Positions 23,091 to 34,325 of a DNA stretch of 64,000 nt are shown one piece after another. The DNA is from Phytophthora hibernalis (taxonomy: Eukaryota; Oomycota; Peronosporomycetes; Peronosporales; Peronosporaceae): NCBI GenBank assembly GCA_012656075.1, contig JAAKBF010000298.1, positions 62,001-126,000 on the forward strand, in the 5' to 3' direction. The position numbers and the translations under genes are program-made. Position 1 is the stretch's first letter. Every line of letters starts with the position of its first letter. The notes beneath the pieces are model-generated. The model was not told the origin of the DNA. It saw only the letters and a list, made by a program, of their open reading frames with translations, and did not search any database.

Positions 23091-24730
23091 TCAGGCGAAT
23101 TTCCACAGCAAGTGCACCAATGCGGCTACGGTGGGTCTGTTTCGCGGCTCAAAAGAGCACATACGCGTGATCAGATCCCACTGCGCATCGCTGAAATCCC
23201 TCGGTCATGGCGGCAGCATTCTCTTCTGAAGTACGTTGAACTCCACAGCTGAATCGGGAATGGATTTGCCCCACGGGAAGTCTCCGCTGATCGCTTCGAT
23301 GATACACATGGCGAAGGAGTAAACATCTGAGGCGAAAGTCGGCCCCGAACCAGCCAAGCACTCGGGTGCTTTCCACCGAAATGCACCTAGTGCACCTGCA
23401 TCGTCGGCAGGGTTGTGACTGCTGACAACCACGCTCAACCCAAAGTCTGCTAGTTTAGCTGTTCCATCGCATACGAGGATGTTGTTCCCTTTCAAGTCGC
23501 CGTGTACAACGCCGCGTTCATGAAGATACTCCAGCCCTTTAGCTGCTTCCCAGATCGATCTCCATGCAGGAAAGTATGTTTGACCCTCCAAGTACTTAAT
23601 GAGAGTACCTTGATTCGCTCGCTCACACACGAAGAATGGCTGGCCTTCATGACACGCGCTGCACAGCTTGATCAAATTGTCATGGTTCAACGACGCCCAT
23701 AAGTTTACTTCGTGAAAGAACTGTTCGCGGTTTTCTCGGTCGGATTGGTTCGTCAGGACTTGCTTCACCACCATGTCCGTGTTGAACCATTTGCCTAAGT
23801 ACACTGCACCGAATGATCCGTCAGCTAAGTGACGTCCGAGCTCTACCTGATGCGGAGGGATCAGCCATCTCGGAAGTTTTGTTGCACGCGTAATGACTGC
23901 AGTATGTGCTTCAGCACCTTTTTCAGACTCGAATTTCAGCAAGGTCAACGCCTCTGCCTTGCCACTTTCACTCTCAGACCGCTGATGAACTCCAGCGGGT
24001 TCTCAAGGCATGATTTCAGAGCTTTTCGCTGCCACTCAGAAGTTTGCTCGTTGGCTGCCAATGATGCACAGGCGAGTTACTCAGTAACAGTGAAGTGCTC
24101 AAAATGAGACGATCAATTTTTTCATTAGCGCTGGGACTTTGCCGTTTTTAATTGCCCGTATGAAAACCCATACATAAATCACCAAGTTTGGCTCGGAAAT
24201 CGCTAGCACAGACACTCATAGACAGTCTATCAAAGCGCCACACTCAAACTCCCAAGTTTGGCTCGGAAATCATTAGGGCAGAGATTCCAGACTTCGCCCT
24301 ATGTAAATCCTATAGTAAACTTGACAAATTGATTACCGCACCTGCTGTGCCAGACTTACCCTCCTGTATGAGTTACTCAGTAACAGTGGAGTGCTCAAAA
24401 TGAGACGATCAATTTCGTGGTGCACTCGTAGTTGCGGTTCGCGATGGTGTTGGCTGCACACAACGTTGCGACGCTGCTGAAATCACTTTGAGAACGCTCT
24501 TCAAGCTGAAGAAAGAACCGCCACAAGATCGAACTAAGGTCTTCAACCAATGCTGTCCACACGGGGTACCTTGAAGCAACGAGCTGCTCGTGCAGGTTGT
24601 TCAGCCGATTGTATACAGGGCGATTCACATGAACAAAATCTTTCACCTCATCGCACAATTCGTCAGCTTCATGCAGGACTTCACTGATAGTTTCACCGGC
24701 GTCTGGAATCACGTACGATTGATTCCACAT
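23091..24730 (-). pseudogene. TKL-type protein kinase with active-site motifs, frame-broken
   Basis: Starts at the ATG at 24730. The N-terminal helical region (24400-24730) resembles that of other oomycete TKL kinases. After a 296-bp partial duplication it continues at 24060, and the kinase domain occupies 23880-23091: Gly loop LADGSFGAVYLG, Lys in DMVVKQV, HGDLKGNN catalytic loop (about 23490-23515), DFG (about 23450), APE (WKAPECLAG) and a C-lobe ending at a TGA at 23091-23093. Catalytic residues are complete (HGD for HRD). An in-frame TGA at about 23203 precedes the last helix, and a one-base shift lies near 23960. It would phosphorylate Ser/Thr on unknown substrates. It begins 3 bp after the stop of the pseudokinase upstream. 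Confidence 0.7.
24074..24415. repeat. 46-bp direct repeats bounding an insertion in the kinase gene
   Basis: The 46-bp units 24074-24119 and 24370-24415 differ at one position (both start GAGTTACTCAGTAACAGTG). Between them are two copies of a ~22-bp word (CAAGTTTGGCTCGGAAATC, near 24185 and 24253). The kinase N-terminal coding sequence stops at the outer unit and resumes after the inner one. This looks like a ~296-bp insertion or partial tandem duplication inside the gene. Confidence 0.7.
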
Positions 24731-24733
24731 CGC

Positions 24734-26088
24734 CTATGAATTGCGGGGGACTGGCAGCTCGTATTCGTCTCCCCAAACATCATCGTGGGCTTCCTGCTGT
24801 ATCGATTCAAGCACATGCACAACCTGAATCATGCTTGTCCGCTCTGTAGGAATATCCGCACACATTCCTACAAGTAGATCTCATTGTGTGTTGCTAAAGA
24901 ACCTGGGTCGGTTGTCCGGAAGGCGTTGCTCTCTGTCAAACTCATCCAGCTCTGAGTTGTCCACATTGAAACAATCCACGAGGTACTCGAACATAGCGAC
25001 CGCAAATGCATGCACATCAGCTTCAACGGAAGGAGTACCAGGCGTACTTTTAATATCGATTTGAGTCAAGCCCAGGCCGCTTAGCATTCCCTTGAACTCG
25101 TACGTCGAATGCAAGTTAGCAAACGTCAAGTTTGTGTGAGTAAGCCCTCGTTCGTGCACATACTGCAGACCTAATGCACAGCCGTACATATACCGCCAAG
25201 GCGGGATGCCTTCAAAACGAGACACTCAATTCATGGATCGCACAAGCAGCACCAACATGGCACGCTCCATAAAGCTTTCGTACATGAGGGTGGTGGAGAT
25301 ATCCACCTGCCTCAAACAAGCTTCTTCCCCGTCGTCGACAGTCGATTTTACAGCTCCTGACCAGTTCCGTTCACTCGTAGCAAACCAATCTGGTATCGTC
25401 CCAACCACATTATTTCCACGACGAACCACCGCGTCGTACACTCCAGACATCAAATCCAGCTCCTGCCACGTCAGAACATCCAAATACTTCTCCACTTCGT
25501 GCTTCATCAAAGTCAACACTTCCAATTGTTGATCTTCGTCGCCTATTTCAAAGACGAATTGGTCTTCATTTTCCAGCAAAATCTTGTACAGTTCCGCTCT
25601 CTCTTGATGCTCTTTGTGTAGCTCTCGAACCCATTCCGTCTCAACTTGAGCGTCCACAATTTCCAAAACGTCCAACGTCGACTTGACCGCTTGTTCCAGA
25701 ACTTGAATGACTTTTCCAGTATTTGCCAATTTAATCAGCAGCCGGCTCAGGTTTTGAGTCGTTCAAGGAGGTCCCGACCCCATTCAGCCACGACTTCTTC
25801 GTCTTTTTCGTCTTGACTGGCAGTTCGTAGCTTTGAGATGAGGAAGTCTCCGATCCGATCCGAAGTTTGCAACAATTTGCAACAACTCGAGTGCCAGCGA
25901 CTGGAAACATCCACTTTGGAGTCGATGAAGTTCCCCACGAGCGCCAATTGCCACGCATATTGCAAGATCTGGAAATGACAACAGGATCCCATCCTGACGG
26001 CAAAGACGAAGACGAATGTAGCCATGTCCTCAGATAGCTCCATCACGTCAGCAAAAACCGGGCTAACACACTTTATTGTCCGCCTCAT
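24734..26088 (-). pseudogene. TKL pseudokinase lacking HRD, DFG and Gly loop
   Basis: From the ATG at 26088 a helical N-terminal domain runs through 25300, then a kinase-like fold in mixed frames. The catalytic loop reads HTNLTFANL instead of HRDLKxxN, the DFG site reads SGLGL, and the segment that should hold the Gly loop and VAIK lysine is missing between PDWFATS and the HPHVRKLYGACHVG helix, so it cannot be a normal kinase. It ends at a TAG at 24734-24736. A TGA at about 24892 replaces the Trp expected in subdomain XI. Frame changes at TTTT 25752-25755 and CCCC 25327-25330 are repaired by one extra base; another near 25212 needs one fewer. The adjacent active kinase suggests a pseudokinase-kinase pair. 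Confidence 0.6.
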
Positions 26089-26164
26089 CCAAGCTTCCAA
26101 AAGTGACTCAAACAACGGTCGTGGTACCTCAACTAACCTGTAATTTGAGGCTTTTTGGCCAAAC

Positions 26165-26525
26165 CTACTCGAGCTTGCCCAGGATGTCCTCGTCGCGGAA
26201 CAGGAACAGCTCCTTGTCGCCCAACTTGACGGAGCTGCCGCCGTACTCGGGCAGCAAGACCTTGTCGCCCACGCTGCTCTGGGCCGGGATGAGAGCTCCG
26301 TCGGGCGCGCGAGCCCCGGGGCCTACAGCCACCACTTGGCCCTCGTTCGGCTGCTTGGCGTCGGCATCCGGCAGGTAAATGCCGCTGGCCGTCTTGGCCA
26401 CGGCCTCGAAGCGCTGCACCAGCACGCGGTTGCCGAACGGGATCAGTTTACGGAGGGAGCTCTGCATACAAGAACCAAGTCAGCGTCTTATTTGAGGACA
26501 TGCAGCTAGAATGAGGACGAACCAT
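26165..26525 (-). CDS. HSPE1: Mitochondrial 10-kDa chaperonin (cpn10/Hsp10)
   Basis: About 100 residues, the usual length. The GroES fold is recognisable from LIPFGNRVLVQR, the mobile loop TASGIYLPD, the PNEGQVVAVGPG turn and VLLPEYGG ... DEDILGKLE at the end. It caps mitochondrial Hsp60. There are two possible starts. An ATG at 26467 gives MQSSLRKL. Alternatively an ATG at 26523-26525 spliced through a 61-nt intron (26462-26522, GTTCGT...TATGCAG) gives MSSLRKL; I prefer this because the acceptor is good and the downstream ATG lies inside it. No frame problems. Confidence 0.93.
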
Positions 26526-27036
26526 AGTGTCGTGGGGAATTGACGGGGAATTGCGAATTGATCGTCTGCCACTGAAAGCGGATGTAGGGTGGACGTTGGA
26601 GCAACCTTGGCGCGACATGCAGAGATGTGCTTGATTGAGTATTGGGATAGGTGAAAATACGTAGAAGATATGTGGTCGAGTGCGTAAATTATGGTACTAG
26701 ATCACCTTCGCACGACATCAGACTCGTACTTAACAGGACTTCGATTGTTCCAGAACCAGACGTCAGCTTCAAGGCGAAAAGGCAACTTTAGTATCAAATT
26801 AAGTTCCTGTCGAGAACTCGCCCTTCGATGGTTCTGTCAAGTGACAACAAGAATTGCAGTTATTAGAATGAACGAGAGAATTTTTGTTATGAGGATGGGC
26901 GCACAGATATTTCAGTTTTGTGAAGGTGGCTGTCCAGGCTGGAACCTCCTGGATACCTGTGTAGGCTAGCGTACTTGATCGTAAAATGCGGATACAGGGT
27001 GAGGAAGCATCATTCGGAGGTGAATGCGAAGGGTAC
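26526..27036. other. Intergenic, no supported gene
   Basis: About 510 bp upstream of cpn10 (its promoter side) and downstream of the broken WLGC gene. Short frames are open but carry nothing recognisable. Confidence 0.4.
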
Positions 27037-28517
27037 TTACATGCTTTGCAGTTGGGGACAATTCTGCAGTTTATCCGGTAAGATCAAGAGACGCCGATTC
27101 ACAACTTCGATTATGTGGAGGTCGCCCGATAGCGCCAATTTTTGCATGACATGTACATCGTCGACCGACTCAATCCATCCATTCTGAATACGTTCGAGGA
27201 GTATTATCGACGTCAACGAATGCTCGACACGGACAAAACTCTGTACTAGACCAGAGGTAAGCGTACGCAACGCACTGCGGAAAATCGGCGCAAACGTTGT
27301 CGGAAACACGATACTCTGATTAGCGTAAACCACGACGCCAATGCTGCCGAAAATGAAAACCAATCCGGCGGGCTTGGGAATATGGGCTCCTTAGCACTCT
27401 GTTTTGATGCTTGCTTGGAGTTTATATTTCTGGAATTAGTTCTCTGTTGACGGCGAATCATAAACTCCACAACGCGACGGAGACGATGACTAAACGAAAA
27501 GGTCATTGCAATTCGGAGAAGCCTGATTTCATGCGCAATGCATCGAAGCTGATCAAGAAAAGTGTTGCCTCCGATGAGTTTGCCATTCGTCGTGCCTGAC
27601 GCTCGAACTCAAAATCTGTGAAAGAGTACCAAAGCCACAGAATAGACCAACTGACAGCAAAGAGCATATCAAACCTACCCAGTGCTAGTTAGTGGTGTTC
27701 GCCAATGCGGGGAAATGCACCGTAACCTACATTGTGTCGATGAAGACCTCGAAAAAGCGGAGTGAAATGTAGGGGCGAGAATAAAACTCGCACAGGAGAG
27801 AGAGAATTAGTGGCGACTAAGCATGAGTATATACCGTATAGCATAATGGGGTGGGGATTCCATCTCCGAGAAGTCGGTACAGTCCTGCTACCTGGAGGGT
27901 CAAATCCAATGATTTGTAGGTAGCATTCTGTCGCACAACAAAATAAATTACACTGTTATAGAAGGCACTCAAACCTAAATAGTGCTCGCATGATATTCTT
28001 ACGAAAAACTTTCGATTGCATCCGTCAAAGTCGCTTAGCTCGTTCCATAATTCAAAAACATGCGAGCAAGTTGAAGCCGGGGGCTGATCTTGTTGCTCAT
28101 ATGATTGAGTCGTGATACAATCGTCCGATAAATTATGCTTGGCGAACATTTTGCGTTTCTCCTCACTGACCATGAAGGCCGGTTCGGGATCAATGATTAG
28201 ACAGAAGTTGCCATCGTCTAGCGATGCGGTACCCATGAGGTAATTTGCAGTTTTGTTGGGGGCAATCGTTAATACGTAGTCCAGTCGATCGATACTAAAA
28301 TCATGAACATTAACGGAATTCCAAGCAGACAGAACGTCTCGACGAAGGATAGATGTGCGGCTCCAACTCCTAAACACCTAGTACGTGGGTCACGTTTCGA
28401 ATTCGCTTTCGGAAGTGTCAGTACCTGAGACGGATGTAGATTTTCTGAAATGTTGGATCCTAGAAGAGGCTTCTTTGTTGGAACAATTCGAGCTGTGCGA
28501 TGACTTGGCCACGTCAT
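27037..28517 (-). pseudogene. WLGC-family membrane protein W1, truncated
   Basis: The first copy of the membrane-LRR family. Visible pieces in order are SIDWTTY joined to VLTIAPNKTANYLMGT (after TM1, about 28260), LCYTVY (about 27840), FSFSHRLRRVVEF (about 27490) and the LRR entry LALSGDLHIIEVVNRRLLIL (about 27110). One clear intron lies near 27920-27990 (GTAAGA...GACAG). It stops at 27037, before the LRRs and the Cys-rich WLGC tail, and several frames must be combined, so it is probably dead. Its orientation matches W2. Confidence 0.65.
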
Positions 28518-28724
28518 GGCTTACACCTGCAGTTGTGTACTTACAGAGATACTTCGAAGTAACATCCAGTTAACCGTAAATGCGCAAATAGTTTAAAAAC
28601 GCCAATGAGTTCTCACCGGGACGTCATCACAAAAATTTCGTACACAATTGCTGCTGTGCTCACTTCATTTATGAGTTAGCACTAATAAGAAAATAACTGC
28701 TCTACACTCGTTTACAAAATAAAT

Positions 28725-31278
28725 CTAGCTTCCGCAGCCCAACCACTTTTCGTGATCTGGATCACAAGGAGTTCCGATACCGAGTTGGATTTCTTCCTTT
28801 CGTGCGATCGTACGGAGCGGCATAGTCTGACACGCCACCACTTGCATGCGCTCATTGTAGCACATACCGGGAACATTGACGCTGCCATTAAACTTTTCGC
28901 AAGCTGCGTAGAGAACGCCGCCGCAATCGTCTACGTTCTGCTTCGATGGGCTGACGAAAAAGTCGGAGGTTTTGAACCCGGGGTTTTGGCATGTTTTCAC
29001 TGTAATCAAGTCAAATATGCGCTGCGTGACATCGTTCGGTCGGTTTTCGGGTGACGTCTTGTCCAGGCAAGTAGGGTGTGATTCACACAAATAATGACTC
29101 GGATTGCAAAAGATGTATCCGTTGCAGCAGGCTTGGCTGTCTGCAACGATAAGGTTGACAGCGCCGACGTAGGGAGATAGATTTGGAATTCGCTCCGTGA
29201 GGACATCTCCGAACACTTGGACCAATTGAAGTTTAGTCAGCATATCAAGTTGTGGCAGCTTCTTGAGCGACAGCATCACCGTCAGCGTTAATGATTTCAA
29301 GTTTCCCAAGCCGTTCATTGGTGGTAGCTGGACCAGACTTTGGTGAACAGCAAAGTGCAAGTAAGTCAACTTGGACATGTTGTCGAAGAGATTGTCTGGT
29401 AGAGACACCAAATTGTTGTCAATTGGGCGTCCTTCGATGCTACTGTTTACCAGAAAATACGGTTAGAGTTATGCTTTCATTCCGAAATTCGAAGTAGAAG
29501 AACGTACAGCATCTCCAGCCTCGTGAATGACGCTGCCCACTTAGGAATTACCTCTATGTTTGTGTACATAAATGTTCTAAGTAAAAAATTGGTCAGCAGA
29601 TAGGTTTTGAGCACTGAGCATATGCAAGTTCAAGCGTACATGCTCCGGAGATCAGTGCATCGTTGAAGTTCTTCTGGCCAAACAGGAAGTTGTCGATTGA
29701 TAATTTGAAGAATACGCAAATCCCCGTCGATGATAAGTTTTTAACGAGGCTTGTTGCGTCTGGAGGATGGATCCATCGATCGTAAGTTCGAGGAACTGTC
29801 TCCACATCGATCAGAGCCCGGCAAGGACATAATTCGTGCTCTTTCCATCGGTATGCATACACAACACATTGTGAATAGGCTGCACAAGCGCCCCTGGACG
29901 TCACAATACTCATGTGGGTGACCACTAAGACTCCAATACTTACAAGCACGAAAAGAATTGCTACTGGCCGAGGCAAGTTGAGTTGCTTCACGACCTTTAT
30001 AACCTTTGTAGAGCCTGATCGGTTAATCGATCGACGGCGTTGAAGTATCGAATACTCGACAGCTCGTTTCAGTCGGTAGCAAAACGATATATTCATCACC
30101 ATTCGAAGACAGAGATCCGAACCTGATTTCATACGCAGCGCGTCGAAGCTGATCTGGAAAAGAGTGACCTTGGATACGTCTGCCATAAGACGTGCTTTCC
30201 GCTCAAACCACCCGGTTGGATACACTTTCAGATACAAAAGTGCCTTCGCTCTATCAAATTCGAAGTATCGGACCGAGAAGACCAGCCAAAGAATCGGCCA
30301 TGCTACTGCAAACAGCATATCGAAACTACACGGCACGACATTGTAAGAACATCCGACAATATAGATACTTCAAAATACAAAGTAACTCATAACGTACAAT
30401 GAGTCTACGAAAACTTCAGAAAACGCCGAGCGGTATTCAGGATGCATAATCAGGATCGCACAAGAGAGCGAATTAGCTGCAATCAGGCCAGCGTACGCGT
30501 AGCATAGGCTCGCTGGGACTCCATCATCAAGTAGTCGATAAAGAGCAGCAATTTCGATGACCAAATCGGGCAATTTCAGCAATGCGTTCTGTTCAGCAAG
30601 CATTTTTAAATGATTAGAATTCGTCGACATGATAAGATTCTCATGTACTTGTATATGTACAGGTTTGTACCTTACCCAGTACTTTCGCCTTTTGCCGTCG
30701 AAAGCTGTCAGCTCATACCAGAAATTTGATGTTCGTTGCTCAAATTGGGATTGCGATCGTCTTTCTGGGCACAAAATCGCAATCAACCACTTGAACGGAC
30801 TTGCCGAGTAGACAAAATGTCTCTGAAATGTCATCTTCAGCAGCACGTCAATATACAGGAGCAGGAGTACTGCTAGGCTGATAACACTGATGGTCAAAAA
30901 GTTGGTTCAGGGTCAACGATCAACCAGAATTGACCATTATCGAATTCAGTAGTCTCCGTAAGATAGTTCGCAATATCGTTCGGAAAGACGGTCAATACGA
31001 TGAGCCAAACAGTCCAGGCGATTGATACCACCACAACAAGCATCATGGTTAGCCCCGACCAGCCAAATATTTCGGAAAAGTTAAGAGAAATATTCCCAAT
31101 ACGAGACGCTTGCTGGATGTCGTCCACCGTCGGGACGTCTACTGTTTTCACACTTGAAGAAGTCCGAGCACCAGTATCCTCTATATCATTTTTATTCAGT
31201 GCTTCTTTGGAGGAGACAATATCAGACTCACGTGGAAGAATCCGTGCAACATGGAAGCACTTGTTGAACCGCTTCATG
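28725..31278 (-). CDS. Five-TM leucine-rich-repeat protein W2 with WLGC tail
   Basis: Start at the ATG at 31278 (MKRFNKCFHVARIL). TM1 and ANYLTETTEFDNGQFWLIVD lie in exon 1, followed by TM2. After an intron come TM3, then a 72-nt intron 30326-30397 (GTACGT...GTGTAG), then TM4 (FDMLFAVAWPILWLVF), the helix FCYRLKRAVEY, TM5, a Cys-rich segment CAAYSQCVVYAYRW, LRRs (LPPMNGLGNLKSLTL) and the tail DPDHEKWLGCGS with a stop at 28725. Membrane LRR proteins with this tail are common in Phytophthora and of unknown role. Two breaks at runs 30896-30900 (A5) and 29722-29725 (C4) are each cured by one extra base, so I regard the gene as intact. Confidence 0.8.
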
Positions 31279-31550
31279 TCTGCCGTAAGCAAGAAGTGGG
31301 GGCACGCCACCGACACGATTAGCTGGTCTCCAAAAGTTGGGTTGACACCTCAAAATACCAAACCGAACGACTGAGTGAGAAATAGCGCTTTTGACAGTCA
31401 CCACAACTGAAAATACAAGCCCCATCTCATCAGCCTATTTTAATCGAGTGTGCCTGCAACAACTTGCAGCAGCCAAGGTTTACTACCCTTTAAACGCACA
31501 GTGCAATCTTTGCTTGTTTTGGAGTTGGAAGAACGCCCCAATAGTTCGAC

Positions 31551-34018
31551 AATGTTTGGACACAAACTTAAGAAAAGAAACATCCAGTTCCTACGTCGAT
31601 CCGCATTCTGCCTCAGCAGTCAAGCAAACGAAGCTCCGCCTTAATTAACGGTACCTTTGTTTCAAAACCGGAAACTTTCTTTGAAGCCTTCGGGCCCAGT
31701 GGAATACTCCTTTTCCTCGCTGCAGGAGTCTCCGTTTACTGGACTGTGTGGCTCATAGTTCTCAACATTTCGCCAAATGATACTGCAAACTACTTGATGG
31801 ACACAGCTGACTTCGATGATGGCCATTTCTGGCTAATCATTGATCCTGATACAGAATTCACAACGTTTAACGTAGCTATTCTCGCTGTTCTAGCAGTCAG
31901 CTACATGCATGTGATGCTGAAAATGACACTAATGAGGAAGTCAAAGCTTCGAGTCGTACCAGCAGGTCCTAACAAGGACGAAGTCGGACCAACTATTGCA
32001 TCTAGAATACCATACATCGGCATATATCTCCCGCAAGCTGCTGCGTTTTGGATTGAACTGACAGGATACTACGGATCATACCGAAAATTCTGGGTACGTG
32101 TCTATCGCCTACTTGTACACTGCAATTGAACCCCAGAATTGGATCACTAATAGCTAAGTTGCTCCGCTAGAATACGTTCTTCAAATTTGGAGACCTTGTC
32201 GTCGAATCCATTCAACTGTACCATTTACTTGAGGCCGGATTTTCTACGAGCTTGCCGTACGGCTACGCTGTCTTAATTGCGATGAGCTGCTTATCGCAAT
32301 CGTTCTTCATCCTATATCCAGGCACACATACGGCGTTCACAGAAGTTTTGGTTGACACAGTGTAAGTCTACTTCTATAGTCTGACATTCATTTGATAACT
32401 CACATTAGTCTGCTATTGTTGCAGATTTGACATGCTGTTTGCGATAGTATGCCAAATTATCCTTCTGGTATACTCGTATACTGCGTTCGATTTGGATCGT
32501 GCCCTAGCGCGGCTTTATCTGAAGGCGTATTTCCCTGGCAGTTTCCAGCGACAAGCTCGGATGCAATCAGATCCTGTAGTCACAACCTTATTTCGCTTCG
32601 CTTTTGATTCTCTTCGAACACTAACCTGGGCAAATCTGGTGATTCGTCTAGCGATGAACATTTCCTTCAGCTATCGACTTTCGCGTCTGGTGGAAGTGAT
32701 TCATCAGAGACGTAGAAACTTACGATAAACTAGCAGCAAATTGGCCAAGTTGAAGGTCCAACGTGCCGTACCCCGTTGGATGGGAGGTCTGTCCATAGGA
32801 GCCATTGTTTTTGTTTTGATATTTACCAACAAATGTATATCGGAGTCGCAGAAAGCGTGCAAGGAGTACCCACAGTGTGTAGCATTTGCCTACCGTTGGG
32901 GTCACCAAGAAAGTTGCCCATGCCTCGCTCTTGTTGATGTTGATCGAGCTCCCAAAACCTACGAAGAGTGGATCCACCCGATGGATGCAACCAAGACGGT
33001 AAGGGCTCTAGCCACGTCTGGAGATCTCCAAGTACTTCAGCTTACAAATCGGCAGATGGTGAACTGGCCAGAGGAACTTCAGCATTGTGTCAGCCTTAAA
33101 TATCTGTACGTACACCCCTATTGTGAATAATTCTCGATAAAGGAAGAGAAACATAGTACTAATTTGTGTTTTCACCCAGATCACTGTGTCGAAATTGTCC
33201 CAGACTGGTTCAAGGTCTTTCACAAACTTGAATTTCTGTAAGTTCTGTCTGATTACTGCTTTAGATGAAGTTTTGGTTTTACATTCATTTTCATTTGTTG
33301 TCATAGTGACCTACAGGGAAAATTTGGTGAGAGCAACATCATGGACATGCCTCCGGACGCCTTCACAAACATGGGGTCACTCACTTTCTTGCACTTGGGT
33401 TACCTCCAACTTCTTCCAAAACTACCAAGTTTCCATGGTCTTGATAACTTGAAGAGTCTGTCACTAGCGATGCTGTACACGATCACGACACTGCCCGAGT
33501 TAAAGCCACTGGTCAAACTGCAACGACTAGAGCTGATTGCTTTAAACTCGCTCCGAGCATTTCCTGAGGTTGCATCTAACCAGCATCTCACTCACTTGGT
33601 AATTTGGCAGGCGCCGATGTGCTGTAATGGGTTTATTGGCAACTGCAATATTTCGCAACCTGTTTGCAGCGGTATGTCGGAGAGTGACTGCATTCCAATC
33701 CAAGATCAGCCGAGTGCTGAGAGTCAAGCCATTTTCACAGCCAGTCGAGCAGTGTGCAACCAGAATGCTCCGTTCATTCCTGCAGCTCAACCCCTGTTAA
33801 AGTCTCAGATAGACGCTTGCGGTGGAGTTCTTTATCGCCAGTGTCGCGATACGCTTTTCGATTTCGAGCCTGTTGGTATGTGTGTAAGCAGCTTCTTCCA
33901 AGTTATTGCCTGTACCTCACTAGACGTGTTCGCAATGAACGGAAGGCGACAAGAAATTCTTCACAAACTTGGTACGCCTTGCAATCCGACAGAAGAGGCC
34001 TGGCTAGGTTGTGTCTAG
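31551..34018 (+). pseudogene. WLGC-family membrane LRR protein W3, damaged
   Basis: Divergent from W2. Exons are 31551-32093, 32171-32361, 32425-33105, ~33180 to ~33240 and ~33308-34018, with GTACGT/GTAAGT donors. TM1 (GILLFLAAGVSVYWTVWLIVL), TM2-TM5, the entry motif CKEYPQCVAFAYRW, LRRs (LPSFHGLDNLKSLSLAM) and the tail PTEEAWLGCV are all present, with a stop at 34016. Problems: a frame change in the first 30 codons (near 31575), a TAA at about 32726 where W4 has Thr, and a short deletion in exon 4. It is about 80% similar by eye to W4, so it is a recent tandem duplicate. Confidence 0.75.
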
Positions 34019-34325
34019 ATCGATATCAACGCAAATGAATCTTGACCCCAAGTACATATCCATTCGCCTTCAGTTAATCATTGAGAGCTTCGGTGTATTT
34101 TGTTTTGTGAATTGCACTGGATATCATAGGGTCACTTTAGGAAAACTATTCTGAGTGAATTCACAGACAGCCAACGTCTAAGTGGAGACATACCTTGGAG
34201 CGCATTTGTTTTTGAGTTTCAGCTCCAAAAATACAGATACAGATAAAGCTGCCTTTTCCACCTACCAGTCCGATGTTCATCTTCATTGGCGAGCTGAACG
34301 CTGACCATTCCAGCGCAAGGCAATT

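Noticed and set aside
23091..26088. TGA read as an amino acid in the kinase genes
   Set aside because: TGA also ends genes normally here, and other breaks use TAG or TAA, so no code change is supported.
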